64,000 nt of DNA from Streptomyces sp. CA-278952 (GCF_028747205.1 NZ_CP112880.1:3472001-3536000); one strand, 5' to 3'. Positions 50,600 through 59,171 are shown, counted from the first letter of the stretch. Program-made: numbers and translations. The notes: generated by a model from the sequence alone, not told the origin.

Positions 50600-51619
50600 T
50601 CAGCCGCGGGTGCAGCGCTTGCACGCCCCGCGCCGCCGGAAGTAGTAGGCGAGCGCGGCGGCCGCCAGGGCGATGCCCCAGACCGGCCAGATCATCTCCG
50701 GAACAGTGGCCCTCCAGTCGTCCTTCTGGTTGTCGAAGGCCCCCTGGAAGCGCAGTCGGATGTACATGACCCCGGCGATCGTCACCATGACGGAGACCAG
50801 CGTGGCCGGAACGACAGCCAGGCTCAACGGCACCCGTCGGCCCCTGAGACCCACCATCCACCGGGGGAAGACCTCGCCCCAGCGCTGCACCAGGCCCAGG
50901 GTGAGCAGCGAGCCGAGCGCTCCCATGGTGGCGAGCGCGGCGCCGGCGATCCAGAGGTTGTCCTCCTTGCCCTCCTCCCACAGCTCCTCGGAGATGCCGA
51001 GCGGAATGCCCAGGGCCCAGGCCCACCGGGTGCCGGCGTACAGCAGCGGGACGACGACTGCCGTGCGGGCGGCCCACTTGCCCCAGCGGGACGCGGCCTC
51101 CGGCGAGGTCCATCCGGCGCCCGAGCCGGTACGCCCGCAGCCGGTGCACGCGCCGGAGGTGCGGCGCTGGTAGATGATCGCCGAGACGAGCATGAGGCCC
51201 ACCGAGACCACCGCGAACAGTTGATTGATCACCGTCCAGTTGATCGCGCTGAACTTCAGCATGAAGACATAGGCGAGATTGCCGAGGATGCGGAAGTCGG
51301 CGAGCGTGCAGAACACCGCGCCCGCCGAGAACGCGGAGGCGCCCACCAGTACCCGGGCGGGTATCCGCCGACGGCCCGGCAGCGCGAGGAGGAGAGCGAC
51401 CGCCGCGCTGCCCAGGAACCCGCCCGCGATCCACGGCGCCAGCCGGTCGCGGCCGACTTGCTCGAAGGCCGAATACTCCGGGTTGGCGTCGTCGGCGCCG
51501 AACGGGAACCCGTCCCCGCCGAAGGCCCAGTAGGCGTGGGCGAGCCCGTAGAAGAGGAGCGCGAGAAAGGCCAAGTAGCCGATCAGGGACGCACGCCACG
51601 GGTCGCCACGGGTCGCCAC
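50600..51619 (-). CDS. Multi-pass membrane protein, paralogue of 5368-6492
   Basis: This 339-residue protein has about eight transmembrane spans. The GEVFPRWMVGLRGRRVPLSL segment matches the corresponding segment of the protein at 5368-6492. The C-terminus ends in C-K-R-C, and a loop holds CTGCG, so two CxxC-type pairs might bind metal or be redox active; they are absent from the paralogue. The start ATG at 51619 precedes codons built on an exact 10-bp repeat (51600-51619). It is convergent with the histidine kinase. Function unknown. Confidence 0.78.
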   Translation of the reverse strand: MATRGDPWRASLIGYLAFLALLFYGLAHAYWAFGGDGFPFGADDANPEYSAFEQVGRDRLAPWIAGGFLGSAAVALLLALPGRRRIPARVLVGASAFSAGAVFCTLADFRILGNLAYVFMLKFSAINWTVINQLFAVVSVGLMLVSAIIYQRRTSGACTGCGRTGSGAGWTSPEAASRWGKWAARTAVVVPLLYAGTRWAWALGIPLGISEELWEEGKEDNLWIAGAALATMGALGSLLTLGLVQRWGEVFPRWMVGLRGRRVPLSLAVVPATLVSVMVTIAGVMYIRLRFQGAFDNQKDDWRATVPEMIWPVWGIALAAAALAYYFRRRGACKRCTRG

Positions 51620-51991
51620 TGATGAAGTGCAGCTTCTCCCGGACGGGTCAGAAGTCGGCGTCCCTGGACGGATCGCGCTTCGACGCGTCCAACAGGCGGC
51701 TCATCGCCTTCCGAGGCGCCCGCCAAAGGGAAGCCCGCGGTGTCCGTCGGGAGGACCACTGTACGAAGGACCGCTCGCTGCCCTCACCACGGCTGCGCAT
51801 CCTTGCGGCGGCCCGCGGCGCATCGCCGGAACACGACACCCGCGCACGAGCGGACCCGTCGTGTCAGGGGCGCGTCGCCCGACCGAGTAGTAAGCCGTGC
51901 CCTGCGGTGGGGTAGCTTGCCTGTCGTGTTCGGCCGGAAAGTCGTGTCGCCAGGCACGTACACGCGGGCACGCCGGCGGGAGGTCGCTTCC
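51620..51991. other. Intergenic stretch before PP2C gene
   Basis: No gene is supported in these 372 bp. The frame of the following phosphatase is open through most of it but has no ribosome site before 51992. I see no clear promoter; TAGCTTG at 51911 could be a -10 box. Confidence 0.5.
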
Positions 51992-53263
51992 ATGCGGGAC
52001 AGCGAGAAGGACGGCCTGGGTGAGGCGCTGGCCGCGGCGGAGGCCGCGCCGCCGGTGGAGTCCGTCGACGTCATAGCCGCTTCTTTGCGCAGACAGCTCA
52101 AGGCTCGGTCGGTGTCGTTCCTGATCACCGACTTCACGGGCGCCTCCGTCGTCCGCCTGGGCACCGCGCACGACATCGACCTGGAGCGTTCCGCAGATCC
52201 GATCCCCGTCTCCGGCACCGTCTACGACAAGGTGATCCGAACCCAACGGCCGCACGTAGAGGCCATAGAGGGCGGTACGTGGACGCGGGTGATCGCACCG
52301 GTCACCAATCGCGGGGACGCGCTCGGGCTGCTGGAGCTCCATCTGCCCCAGTACCCCGGGGCGGACACGTTGCTGAGAATCAGCCGGAGCGCCCACGCCC
52401 TGGCCTACATCGTTATCGCGAACCGGCCCTTCACCGACCTGTACCAGTGGGGTCGGCGTACCTCCCCACTGGGCCTGGCCGCCGAGATTCAGCACCGGCT
52501 GCTACCCACGTCGCTGGCCTGCGAGGCGGCCCAGTTCGCGGTCGCCGGGGCCTTGGAGCCGGCCGAGCATGTCGGCGGCGACACCTTCGACTACGTCATA
52601 GACCGCGACTACGTCCAGCTGTCGGTCACCGATGCCATGGGGCACGACGTGGATGCCGCGCTCCTGGCCACTCTCCTCGTAGGCGCACTGCGCCGCGCCC
52701 GCAGGCAGGGGGCCGACCTCAACGAACAGGCGCGAAGCGCCGACCGGGCCGTGGTCGAGCACAGCGGCGGCCGCTACGTCACCGGCCAACTGCTGCGGAT
52801 CAGCCTGCACGACGGTCGAACCGAGTTCATCAACGCCGGCCACCCCTGGCCCCTGCGCCTGCGCGGCGGGAAGGTCGAGGAGATCACACCGGCCGTCGAC
52901 ATGCCCTTCGGCTTCCTGGCGCCCCACACCTACTCGGTCCAGGAGCTGGACTTGCAAGCCGGCGACCGGCTGGTCATGCTCACCGACGGAATGCTGGAGC
53001 GCAGCGCTGCGGACCTCGATCTGCCGGCCCTCGTCGAGAGCACCCAGGACCTGCACCCGCGGGAGGCCGCCCGCGTCCTGATCGAGCACGTCGTCCATGC
53101 CCATGACGGGCGCCTGGACGACGACGCCACCGTGATGTGCCTGGACTGGTACGGCACCGGCGTCACCCGCCGCGACGCCGACCACGGCGCCGACGTCTCC
53201 GAAGCATCCCCGACGGTCGGCCGGCACACCTATCCCCCAGAGCCCGCTGAGCCTGCAAGCTGA
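51992..53263 (+). CDS. SpoIIE-type PP2C protein phosphatase with GAF-like domain
   Basis: This 423-residue protein has a GAF-like N-terminal domain (residues about 20-150) and a C-terminal PP2C/SpoIIE phosphatase. The metal site shows in VGGDTFDYV (residues about 196-204), VTDAMGHDVDAALLATLL and DDDATVMCLDW near the end, with GHPWPLRL in between. Such enzymes usually act on anti-sigma-factor antagonists in partner-switching regulation in Streptomyces. The ATG at 51992 has GGGAGG 8 bases upstream. No anti-sigma gene is adjacent. Confidence 0.92.
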   Translation: MRDSEKDGLGEALAAAEAAPPVESVDVIAASLRRQLKARSVSFLITDFTGASVVRLGTAHDIDLERSADPIPVSGTVYDKVIRTQRPHVEAIEGGTWTRVIAPVTNRGDALGLLELHLPQYPGADTLLRISRSAHALAYIVIANRPFTDLYQWGRRTSPLGLAAEIQHRLLPTSLACEAAQFAVAGALEPAEHVGGDTFDYVIDRDYVQLSVTDAMGHDVDAALLATLLVGALRRARRQGADLNEQARSADRAVVEHSGGRYVTGQLLRISLHDGRTEFINAGHPWPLRLRGGKVEEITPAVDMPFGFLAPHTYSVQELDLQAGDRLVMLTDGMLERSAADLDLPALVESTQDLHPREAARVLIEHVVHAHDGRLDDDATVMCLDWYGTGVTRRDADHGADVSEASPTVGRHTYPPEPAEPAS

Positions 53264-53476
53264 AGTAGCCGGCCGGGCCCATCCCCCGTATCGGAGTGTG
53301 CGCCGAGCCCAAAGGCCGACGCGACAGGGTGGTAAGCCGACTGGCTCCCGAAGCCGTCTGGAGGCAGCGGGGGTGGGAGGTCCTTGCGCACTCGGCCCGC
53401 CCGGGCGACTTTTCCGCCCGGATGCTCCGAACGGACCCTCACCACTGCTCGTCGGCGGCTCAGGCCTGCCCGTCGC

Positions 53477-53788
53477 TCAAGCGGCCACAGGAGCCCCGAG
53501 CATCGCGGAAGCCTGCTGCAACGGGTTGACCACCCGAGTGGGTGTGGGGGCGGGGGCCAGGTCGCGGCAGGTGAAGCCGAGGCGGGCCATGGCCCGCAGG
53601 ACTTCTCCGGCGCTGAAGTCGCGGCGGTCCTGCCGTGTGATGACCTGTCCGACCTGCTTGACGGGGTAGGTGCGTCGGCCGATGATCACGGACTCGCCGG
53701 GAGCGTGCTCGGGCTTGATGCCCTTCATCGATTCCAGGACGCCGCTCCTGGTGAGGTCGAACGGGAAGCGGGCGATGACACAGCGCAT
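53477..53788 (-). CDS. Small conserved protein of the cold-related group
   Basis: This 103-residue protein has no domain I can name. It starts MRCVIARFPFDLTRSGVLES and contains RRTYPVKQVGQVITRQDRRDFSAGEV, with Phe- and Arg-rich segments. Proteins of this kind are found beside DEAD-box helicase and cold-shock genes in Streptomyces (an SCO5918-like name is used for them, from memory), and the same neighbours are present here: a CBS-domain gene, a helicase and a csp gene on the same strand. A link to RNA or cold response is suggested by context only. Confidence 0.75.
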   Translation of the reverse strand: MRCVIARFPFDLTRSGVLESMKGIKPEHAPGESVIIGRRTYPVKQVGQVITRQDRRDFSAGEVLRAMARLGFTCRDLAPAPTPTRVVNPLQQASAMLGAPVAA

Positions 53789-53843
53789 GATGCCTCACAG
53801 GGAGAGGAACGAAGAGGAGTGGTTCTGCCGCAGATCGGACGGC

Positions 53844-54257
53844 TCAGCGGGCGAGGGCGAGGACGCCCAGGACACTGCCGTGTTCGTCGACCACGGGCAC
53901 GGCATCGACGTCGCTGTAGCACATCATGTGCCCGGCTTCGGCCATGGTGGTCACGGGCGAGGTGAACGGCCCCCGGTCCCCTCGGTCGCCGAGGATGTCC
54001 CGCAGCCGGACCCTGTCCGAGTACGCGGAGCCGTCGCGAACTGCTGCGAGCTGGGCGTGGGTGACCAGTCCGGTACACCGGCCGCTGTCGTCACAGACGA
54101 GCAGATGCCCGGTACGGGCACTGGCCATGACGGCCAGGGCAACCTCGACGGTCATGTCATCACAGACCTGCGGCCCGGCGGTGTCCATGGCGTCGGCCAC
54201 CGTCCTGCCCGCGGCAGTGGCGTTCGTCGAACGGGGCTGCATCTGGACCAGCGTCAA
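53844..54257 (-). CDS. CBS-domain protein
   Basis: This 137-residue protein is two CBS motifs in tandem (TVADAMDTAGPQVCDDMTVEVALAVM..., listed by range 54060-54210, and the second near its C-terminus with AVPVVDEHGSVLGVLAL), a fold that binds adenine nucleotides. It is likely a stand-alone nucleotide sensor. The start is placed at the TTG at 54257 because GGAGG lies 6 bases upstream; a GTG at 54296 without ribosome site and an ATG at 54242 are alternatives. It follows the helicase gene by at most 46 bp and is probably in the same operon. Confidence 0.8.
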   Translation of the reverse strand: MTLVQMQPRSTNATAAGRTVADAMDTAGPQVCDDMTVEVALAVMASARTGHLLVCDDSGRCTGLVTHAQLAAVRDGSAYSDRVRLRDILGDRGDRGPFTSPVTTMAEAGHMMCYSDVDAVPVVDEHGSVLGVLALAR

Positions 54258-54303
54258 AAGGTGCCTCCGGCAGTGGTGGGTGAGTTTCCGGATCACGGAG
54301 TTC

Positions 54304-55821
54304 TCAGGCTGCGGCGTCGAAGGAGGACTGATGTGCGGTCACGCGCCGTGCCGCGGAGGCGGGGCTGCGCCGGCCGCGAGAGGATGCGCTGCGGCTGCGC
54401 TCACGCCGCGCGGCCACCGGCGCGGTGATCGTCACGGGAATACCGGAGGGTGCCTGGGCGCCGGTGATGCGGCCGAGTGCCTCTTCGCCGGATCGGACCT
54501 GGGTGGTCTGGGGCACGATGCCGGCGGCGGTCATGAGGCGGGTCATCTCGCGGCGCTGGTTGGGGGTGACCAGGGTGACGACGCTGCCGGACTCCCCTGC
54601 CCGGGCGGTTCGGCCGCCGCGGTGAAGGTAGTCCTTGTGGTCGGTCGGCGGGTCGACGTTGACGACGAGGTCGAGGTTGTCGACGTGGATGCCACGAGCC
54701 GCGACGTTCGTGGCCACGAGTACGGTGACGTGCCCGGTCTTGAACTGGGTCAGGGTCCGGGTGCGCTGGGACTGCGCCTTCCCGCCGTGCAGTGCGGCGG
54801 CCCTCACTCCGCTGGCCAGCAGGTGGTCGGTGAGCTTGTCCACGGCCCGCTTGGTGTCCAGGAACATGATCACCCGACCGTCGCGGGCCGCGATCTCGGT
54901 GGTCGTACGGTTCTTGTCCGCGCCGTGCACGTGGAGCACGTGGTGCTCCATCGTGGTGACCGCACCGGCGGAGGGGTCGACGGAGTGGACGACCGGGTCG
55001 CTGAGATAGCGGCGGACCAAGCGGTCGACGTTACGGTCCAGGGTGGCGGAGAACAGCATCCGCTGGCCCTCGGGGCGGACCTGGTCCAGAAGCGCGGTGA
55101 CCTGGGGCATGAAGCCCATGTCGGCCATCTGGTCGGCCTCGTCGAGCACGGTGATCGCGACCTGGTCAAGTCGGCAGTCACCGCGGTCGATGAGGTCCTT
55201 GAGCCGGCCCGGCGTCGCCACGACGACCTCGGCACCACCGCGCAGTGCGTTGGCCTGCCTTCCGATCGACATGCCGCCGACGACGGTGGCCATGCGCAGC
55301 CTCACCGAGCGGGCGTAGGGGGCCAGGGCGTCGGTCACCTGCTGGGCCAGCTCACGCGTCGGCACGAGGACCAGGGCCAGCGGCTGACGGGGCTCGGCAC
55401 GCTGACCGGCGGTGCGGGCCAACAGGGCCAGTCCGAAGGCGAGGGTCTTGCCCGAGCCGGTGCGCCCGCGTCCCAGGGCGTCGCGGCCCGCGAGGGTGTT
55501 GGGCAGGGTCGCCCCCTGGATCGGGAACGGAACGCTCACCCCCTGCGCGGTGAGCGCCGCCAGCAGCTGTGCAGGCATGTCGAGGTCGGCGAACGCCTCG
55601 ACGGCGGGCAGCGCGGGAGTGACCGTGACCGGCAGGGCGAACTCGCCCTGGACCGCGGCGGGCCGCCGCCCATGGCCACCCGAGCGGCCCGAACCGCCGG
55701 AACGGGCCGGGGCAGCGGAACGGGTCGGGGCGGTCGAGTTGAAGCGGCTACCGCCCCGGCCGAAGTCGGCGGTACGACTGCGGGCACGGGAAGAGCGATT
55801 GTTCGTACGAGTGGGGTTCAT
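54304..55821 (-). CDS. DEAD-box RNA helicase
   Basis: This 505-residue helicase unwinds RNA duplexes, a role usually linked to cold adaptation and ribosome assembly. It has motif Q (PFPIQGATLPNTLAG), Walker A RTGSGKT, motif Ib ATPGRL, DEAD as VLDEADQM, SAT and the C-terminal HRGGRTARAG. The N-terminal 60 residues are Arg/Ser/Gly-rich, and the C-terminal tail is basic. The ATG at 55821 is preceded by a perfect hairpin that includes part of its AAGGAAGG ribosome site. Its own csp gene neighbour is 325 bp upstream. Confidence 0.96.
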   Translation of the reverse strand: MNPTRTNNRSSRARSRTADFGRGGSRFNSTAPTRSAAPARSGGSGRSGGHGRRPAAVQGEFALPVTVTPALPAVEAFADLDMPAQLLAALTAQGVSVPFPIQGATLPNTLAGRDALGRGRTGSGKTLAFGLALLARTAGQRAEPRQPLALVLVPTRELAQQVTDALAPYARSVRLRMATVVGGMSIGRQANALRGGAEVVVATPGRLKDLIDRGDCRLDQVAITVLDEADQMADMGFMPQVTALLDQVRPEGQRMLFSATLDRNVDRLVRRYLSDPVVHSVDPSAGAVTTMEHHVLHVHGADKNRTTTEIAARDGRVIMFLDTKRAVDKLTDHLLASGVRAAALHGGKAQSQRTRTLTQFKTGHVTVLVATNVAARGIHVDNLDLVVNVDPPTDHKDYLHRGGRTARAGESGSVVTLVTPNQRREMTRLMTAAGIVPQTTQVRSGEEALGRITGAQAPSGIPVTITAPVAARRERSRSASSRGRRSPASAARRVTAHQSSFDAAA

Positions 55822-55829
55822 TCAGAACC

Positions 55830-55856
55830 TTCCTTGATACGGCACGTATCAAGGAA
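55830..55856 (-). promoter_or_regulatory. Hairpin over the helicase ribosome binding site
   Basis: In the helicase transcript TTCCTTGATACG (55856 to 55845) pairs perfectly with CGTATCAAGGAA (55841 to 55830) around a 3-nt loop. The ribosome site AAGGAAGG (55835-55828) begins inside the 3' arm and lies 6 bases before the ATG at 55821. A 12-bp stem this close to the start should limit translation unless melted. The remaining gap 55857-56088 shows no gene. Confidence 0.8.
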
Positions 55857-56088
55857 TTCCCGCAGCGGAAGAACAGCGCGGGGAATCACAAGAACGGGCC
55901 GAGCAGAATGGGGAATCACATAAAACCTGCGGATGATCCCGGATGGGGAGGCAGGCCATGGAACGGGCGACGCCATTGAGGCGAGGAATCCAGTCCCACC
56001 GGTAGGCGGGACTCGGAAAGAGTGGACTGCGAGAAAACTCTGCGGGGGCGGGCTTCACCGCAGGTGGCACCAGTCCGGGAGAATGCCC

Positions 56089-56130
56089 GGAGCTGGGGCC
56101 CGCACCCCGAAGGATGCGGGCCCCAGCTCC
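56089..56130 (-). terminator. Terminator of second cold-shock gene
   Basis: A perfect 16-bp stem (56089-56104 with 56115-56130) and 10-nt loop lie 17 bp after the csp stop. It separates the csp gene from the helicase transcript. Confidence 0.93.
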
Positions 56131-56146
56131 GAAGTGCGCGTCAGTG

Positions 56147-56350
56147 TCAGGCGGGAACGATGTTCTCGGCCGTCGGGCCCTTCTGGCCCGGTGCGATGTC
56201 GAAGGTGACTTTCTGGCCTTCGATCAGCTCACGAAAGCCCTGGGCGGCTATGTTCGAGAAGTGGGCGAACACGTCAGCGCCGCCACCGTCCTGCTCGATG
56301 AAGCCGAAACCCTTGGCTGCGTTGAACCACTTCACAGTGCCTGACGCCAT
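56147..56350 (-). CDS. Cold-shock protein, CspA family
   Basis: This 67-residue OB-fold RNA chaperone carries RNP1 (KGFGFI) and RNP2 (VFAHFSNI). It is about 60 percent identical by eye to the csp product at 31633. The ATG at 56350 has AAGGAG 7 bases upstream. Promoter TTCGAC/TATATC at 56467-56439 leaves an 85-nt leader. Together with the downstream helicase, CBS and small-protein genes it forms a cold-related neighbourhood, though the strong terminator makes csp its own unit. Confidence 0.97.
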   Translation of the reverse strand: MASGTVKWFNAAKGFGFIEQDGGGADVFAHFSNIAAQGFRELIEGQKVTFDIAPGQKGPTAENIVPA

Positions 56351-56438
56351 GTCATATCTCCTTCGGGGCAGGTACGTCGGGATCCGTCGTGCACGGATTC
56401 CGCGTCGCCGCGATGATGCCCCGCCCGGAGAAAAACCG

Positions 56439-56467
56439 GATATACAATGAAGCTTCCTATGGTCGAA
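56439..56467 (-). promoter_or_regulatory. Promoter of second cold-shock gene
   Basis: On the minus strand TTCGAC (56467-56462) and TATATC (56444-56439) are 17 bp apart. The region is AT-rich compared with its surroundings. An 8-bp inverted repeat (AAGCTTCC at 56450-56457, complement at 56479-56486) spans the -35 area and could be an operator. Confidence 0.6.
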
Positions 56468-56486
56468 AATACCCACGGGGAAGCTT

Positions 56487-57002
56487 GAAGTTTTGGGAAC
56501 CACAACTGCAACCGAGATCGACAGTAGCATGCCGTAATGGTCCGCGTACGGTGAAAGATTCGAGCCTCTTAGCTGCGGTAAAAAGGCTCCCGGCGCGGCG
56601 CATTGAACCCTCACATCGTGGCCATAGATATCGGCCGGCCCCGAGCGCAGCATTGCCGGAAGGGTGTTCACCCTTCACAGCGCGGGATGCCGACCGTTGG
56701 TCGGCGGCGAAGGGCTGGAGTTCACCGTAGTCCGAAGGGCACCTCACGAACGAGGCGGTACGCGTCCGGGAAGCTGCCTCTGACACCCCAGCCGAAGCCC
56801 TTCACCGCGTCGAAACCGCCCGCGGACGCCGCCCCGACCAGCCGACGGACATCCTGCGCGAAGAAGCATCGGCGCAACAGAGCACCCACACCGAAGGCGA
56901 GAGCAGCCTTTCGGGCGTGACAACCGCAGGGGAGATGGTCCTCGGCTCACTTCCGGCAGGTGTGTCCGGCACCTGCCGGCCTTCCACCGGACGCGCAGCG
57001 CT
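56487..57002. other. Intergenic stretch, no supported gene
   Basis: No frame with a ribosome site or family motif is seen. The part up to 56600 is relatively AT-rich, after which composition returns to the surrounding level. Fragments of decayed genes are possible but I recognise none. Confidence 0.5.
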
Positions 57003-57243
57003 TCAGGCCGAGGTCGGCATGCCGGGCGGCTTGGTGTCTCGGTGGTGTTCGGCGTTGATCCGCTGGGCTTCCTCGAGTTGGTCCTCAAGGATCACGATGC
57101 GGCAGGCGGCCTCGATCGGGGTGCCGCCGTCGACGAGTTCGCGGGCGCGGGCGGCGATGCGGAGCTGGTAACGGGAGTAGCGGCGATGGCCGCCCGCGGA
57201 GCGCAGCGGCGTAATTCGTGGTCCGCTCCGTCGTCGCCCCCGC
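57003..57243 (-). pseudogene. Truncated MerR-type HTH gene
   Basis: The minus strand reads ITPLRSAGGHRRYSRYQLR followed by about 45 more residues (ARARELVDGGTPIEAACRI and on, ending in a stop at 57003-57005). This is the second half of a MerR-type DNA-binding domain (wing GGHRRYSRYQ) plus a coiled C-terminus as in small Streptomyces MerR proteins. The first half of the domain, including the start codon, is missing: an in-frame stop lies a few codons upstream near 57245. It is therefore a remnant. Confidence 0.7.
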
Positions 57244-57502
57244 CGCCCTCATTGCCGACCAAGCCGAAACCACGGTCCTCGTCGCGGCCTACCAGTCACC
57301 CAAGATCCCCAAAAAGGCGCATTATACGCGCTTCGTAGCAGGGCGGAAATCGGTCTCGGGAGCAGCGTCCCCCGAACGGAGGAGGACGCCTGTTCCGCCC
57401 TCGCCAGGGCGACTACCACCGAAAGCAGAACGTCCTCGGCCGGTGGTTACGTCAAACGGTCCCGAGGTCTGGACCCAACTCCTGCGTCGAAGGAGCAAGA
57501 CC

Positions 57503-57709
57503 ATGGCGAAAACAGCAACAGGTGTTACTCCCGTCGGCGTCACCAAGCACCTAGCTTCTCTGCCTCCACAGCCCGAAGCCCTCAATCCCGAAGCAGGAAT
57601 GCAGGCCCGTGTCGAGCAGGATTCCGCCCGCATCATGGCTGTCGTCAACGACCCACCACCGTGTTCGAGGTGCTCACCGCTACGCATGGCATCAAGGTGG
57701 TGGAGTTGA
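57503..57709 (+). CDS. Small hypothetical protein, probably frameshifted
   Basis: This open frame gives 68 residues (start MAKTATGVTPVGVTKHLASL). The ATG at 57503 has AAGGAG 7 bases upstream. Its last 19 residues (PPPCSRCS and on) look unnatural. If one C were added in the CCC at 57652-57654, the frame would continue as NDPTTVFEVLTATHG straight into the next gene, making one protein of about 117 residues. I list both frames; a real one-base loss or a sequencing error is likely. No function is known. Confidence 0.6.
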   Translation: MAKTATGVTPVGVTKHLASLPPQPEALNPEAGMQARVEQDSARIMAVVNDPPPCSRCSPLRMASRWWS

Positions 57710-57855
57710 CAGGTCCATTCGACGGCCTGTACGGGCACTACCTGCAGCTCAAGGACGGCACCCGTCTCCTCGCTGTCCCCGCCGGACAGGCTCCCGCCAC
57801 CCGCCTGTGGGCCGCACGCGCCCTCCTCGCCCACCAAGGCGTGATGCCGGTATGA
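57661..57855 (+). CDS. Small hypothetical protein (probable C-terminal part of 57503 gene)
   Basis: This 64-residue frame starts at a GTG without a good ribosome site inside the previous gene, which supports the view that it is the second part of a split gene. It contains GIKVVELTGPFDGLYGHYLQ and ends in LLAHQGVMPV. Its stop overlaps the next start (ATGA). No domain recognised. Confidence 0.6.
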   Translation: MFEVLTATHGIKVVELTGPFDGLYGHYLQLKDGTRLLAVPAGQAPATRLWAARALLAHQGVMPV

Positions 57856-58064
57856 CCTCCTCCGGCTCAGACAAGGCCACCACCACCGCCCCCACCACGT
57901 TCCTCGACCGGCTCGCCGCCGTCCTCCCCGGGGCGGTCGACGAGGCGATGCGGAAGTCCCTCCCGGACGTGTACACCCCGGAGAAGGCCAAGGAACTCGC
58001 GGACGACATCTTCCTCCGCCTCCGCCAGCTGTACACCGACAAGGCCACGGAGGTGACGCTGTGA
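57852..58064 (+). CDS. Small hypothetical protein
   Basis: This 70-residue protein opens with a Ser/Thr-rich stretch and continues in a helical segment (FLDRLAAVLPGAVDEAMRK), ending ATEVTL. Its ATG overlaps the previous stop by 4 bases and its TGA overlaps the next GTG by 4 bases. The coding end GAGGTGACGCTGTGA doubles as the ribosome site for the next gene. Function unknown. Confidence 0.7.
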   Translation: MTSSGSDKATTTAPTTFLDRLAAVLPGAVDEAMRKSLPDVYTPEKAKELADDIFLRLRQLYTDKATEVTL

Positions 58065-58369
58065 CCGTCTCCGCCACGAAGCCGTCCGCCGACCATCTGA
58101 TGGACACCCCCCTGCCCCTGCTCATCAACGAGTTGGGCGTCACCCTCACCGACTCCCCGGCCATCGACCGGTCGTTCTTCGGTGCCGTCATCATCCAGCG
58201 CACGACGGGTGAGCTGCGGCTCACCATGCCGACCGGACGCAGCGAACTGGAGCACGACACTGGCGCCCGGTACCTGCTCGCCGAGGCGCTCGGAGTACCG
58301 ATGCCTGGCATGCCCGCGCCGTTCGTCACGACCCGTATCCCCACCAAGCAGACCGAGGTGACGCTGTGA
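58061..58369 (+). CDS. Small hypothetical protein
   Basis: This 102-residue protein has a core of VTLTDSPAIDRSFFGAVIIQ and ends QTEVTL, the same last residues as the previous protein, because the same GAGGTGACGCTGTGA junction is reused as the ribosome site of the following gene. Both neighbours overlap it by 4 bases. No domain recognised. Confidence 0.7.
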   Translation: MTVSATKPSADHLMDTPLPLLINELGVTLTDSPAIDRSFFGAVIIQRTTGELRLTMPTGRSELEHDTGARYLLAEALGVPMPGMPAPFVTTRIPTKQTEVTL

Positions 58370-58956
58370 CCGCCACGATCCCCCTCGACCTCGCCCTCAC
58401 GGTCCGACGCGGAACCACCTCCCCCGGCAAGGCCGCCGACATACGCGACTTCAGTGCCGCCGACGGCACCGCCACCCTCGTCTACGACAGGCACCTCACC
58501 GATCCCGGCACCGCCGTCTGGCTCGCCCGCGCCTTGCTGCGCCGGCACGGGTACGCCGTCCGCGAGGTGATCCTCGACGGCATGGGGCCGGGCATCACCG
58601 CCCTGTTCCGGGAAGCGTCCCGGCTCCGCCTGGACGTCCACCTGGGCAGCGGCAAAGGTACTCCCAGGGTCGTCACCTACGACGACTGCCCGGCGGCATA
58701 CCAGGTCCCGGCTGGCTGGGACCTGGCGAACGCCACCGACCGGCTGCCCGCCGCCCATGCGGCGGCCCGCCCCCACGTTGTCCGCGCCCTGCGCGCCATC
58801 GACGTAGAAAAGGAGAACAACGGCGGGCGTATCGACAAGGCGCTCGACGTGGCAGCCGGGATGATCCTGGAGACCGGGGACCCCGACCAGGTGTGGGACA
58901 CGCTCACCCGTGTCCTCTGCGAGACCGGGTCCGAGCGGGCGGAAGTGTCGGCATGA
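58366..58956 (+). CDS. Hypothetical protein, largest of the small-gene operon
   Basis: This 196-residue protein starts at a GTG overlapping the previous stop. It has LDLALTVRRGTTSPGKAADI at the start, a WLARALLRRHGYAVREVILD segment in the middle and an acidic helical C-terminus. I recognise no family. It shares the operon's 4-bp overlap pattern on both sides. Confidence 0.7.
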   Translation: MTATIPLDLALTVRRGTTSPGKAADIRDFSAADGTATLVYDRHLTDPGTAVWLARALLRRHGYAVREVILDGMGPGITALFREASRLRLDVHLGSGKGTPRVVTYDDCPAAYQVPAGWDLANATDRLPAAHAAARPHVVRALRAIDVEKENNGGRIDKALDVAAGMILETGDPDQVWDTLTRVLCETGSERAEVSA

Positions 58957-59171
58957 CGACCGCCGCCAACGCCGACGCCGCCCGCATCATCGCGCAACTC
59001 CGGGAAGGGCACGCCGGGATGAACGCGGCTGGGCTCGGCAGCCCCGCACTGGACGACTTCAGCAACCTGCTCATCGAAATGATCGCCGAGGCTCCCGACC
59101 CGAAGTTCCGTCTCCACGAAATCGCCGAGCTCCTCGCCCGAGAATGCGGCACGACTGCCAAGTCTGCCTGA
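58953..59171 (+). CDS. Small hypothetical protein, last gene of the operon
   Basis: This 72-residue, probably all-helical protein (ARIIAQLREGHAGMNAAGLG, then FSNLLIEMIAEAPDPKFRL) starts at an ATG overlapping the previous stop by 4 bases. A short palindrome (CTGGCCC at 59213-59219 and GGGCCAG at 59221-59227) follows its stop and may help end transcription. Function unknown. Confidence 0.7.
   Translation: MTTAANADAARIIAQLREGHAGMNAAGLGSPALDDFSNLLIEMIAEAPDPKFRLHEIAELLARECGTTAKSA

Noticed and set aside
54242..54296. Alternative longer start of the CBS protein at the GTG at 54296
   Set aside because: No ribosome site before it, whereas a GGAGG stands 6 bases before the TTG at 54257.
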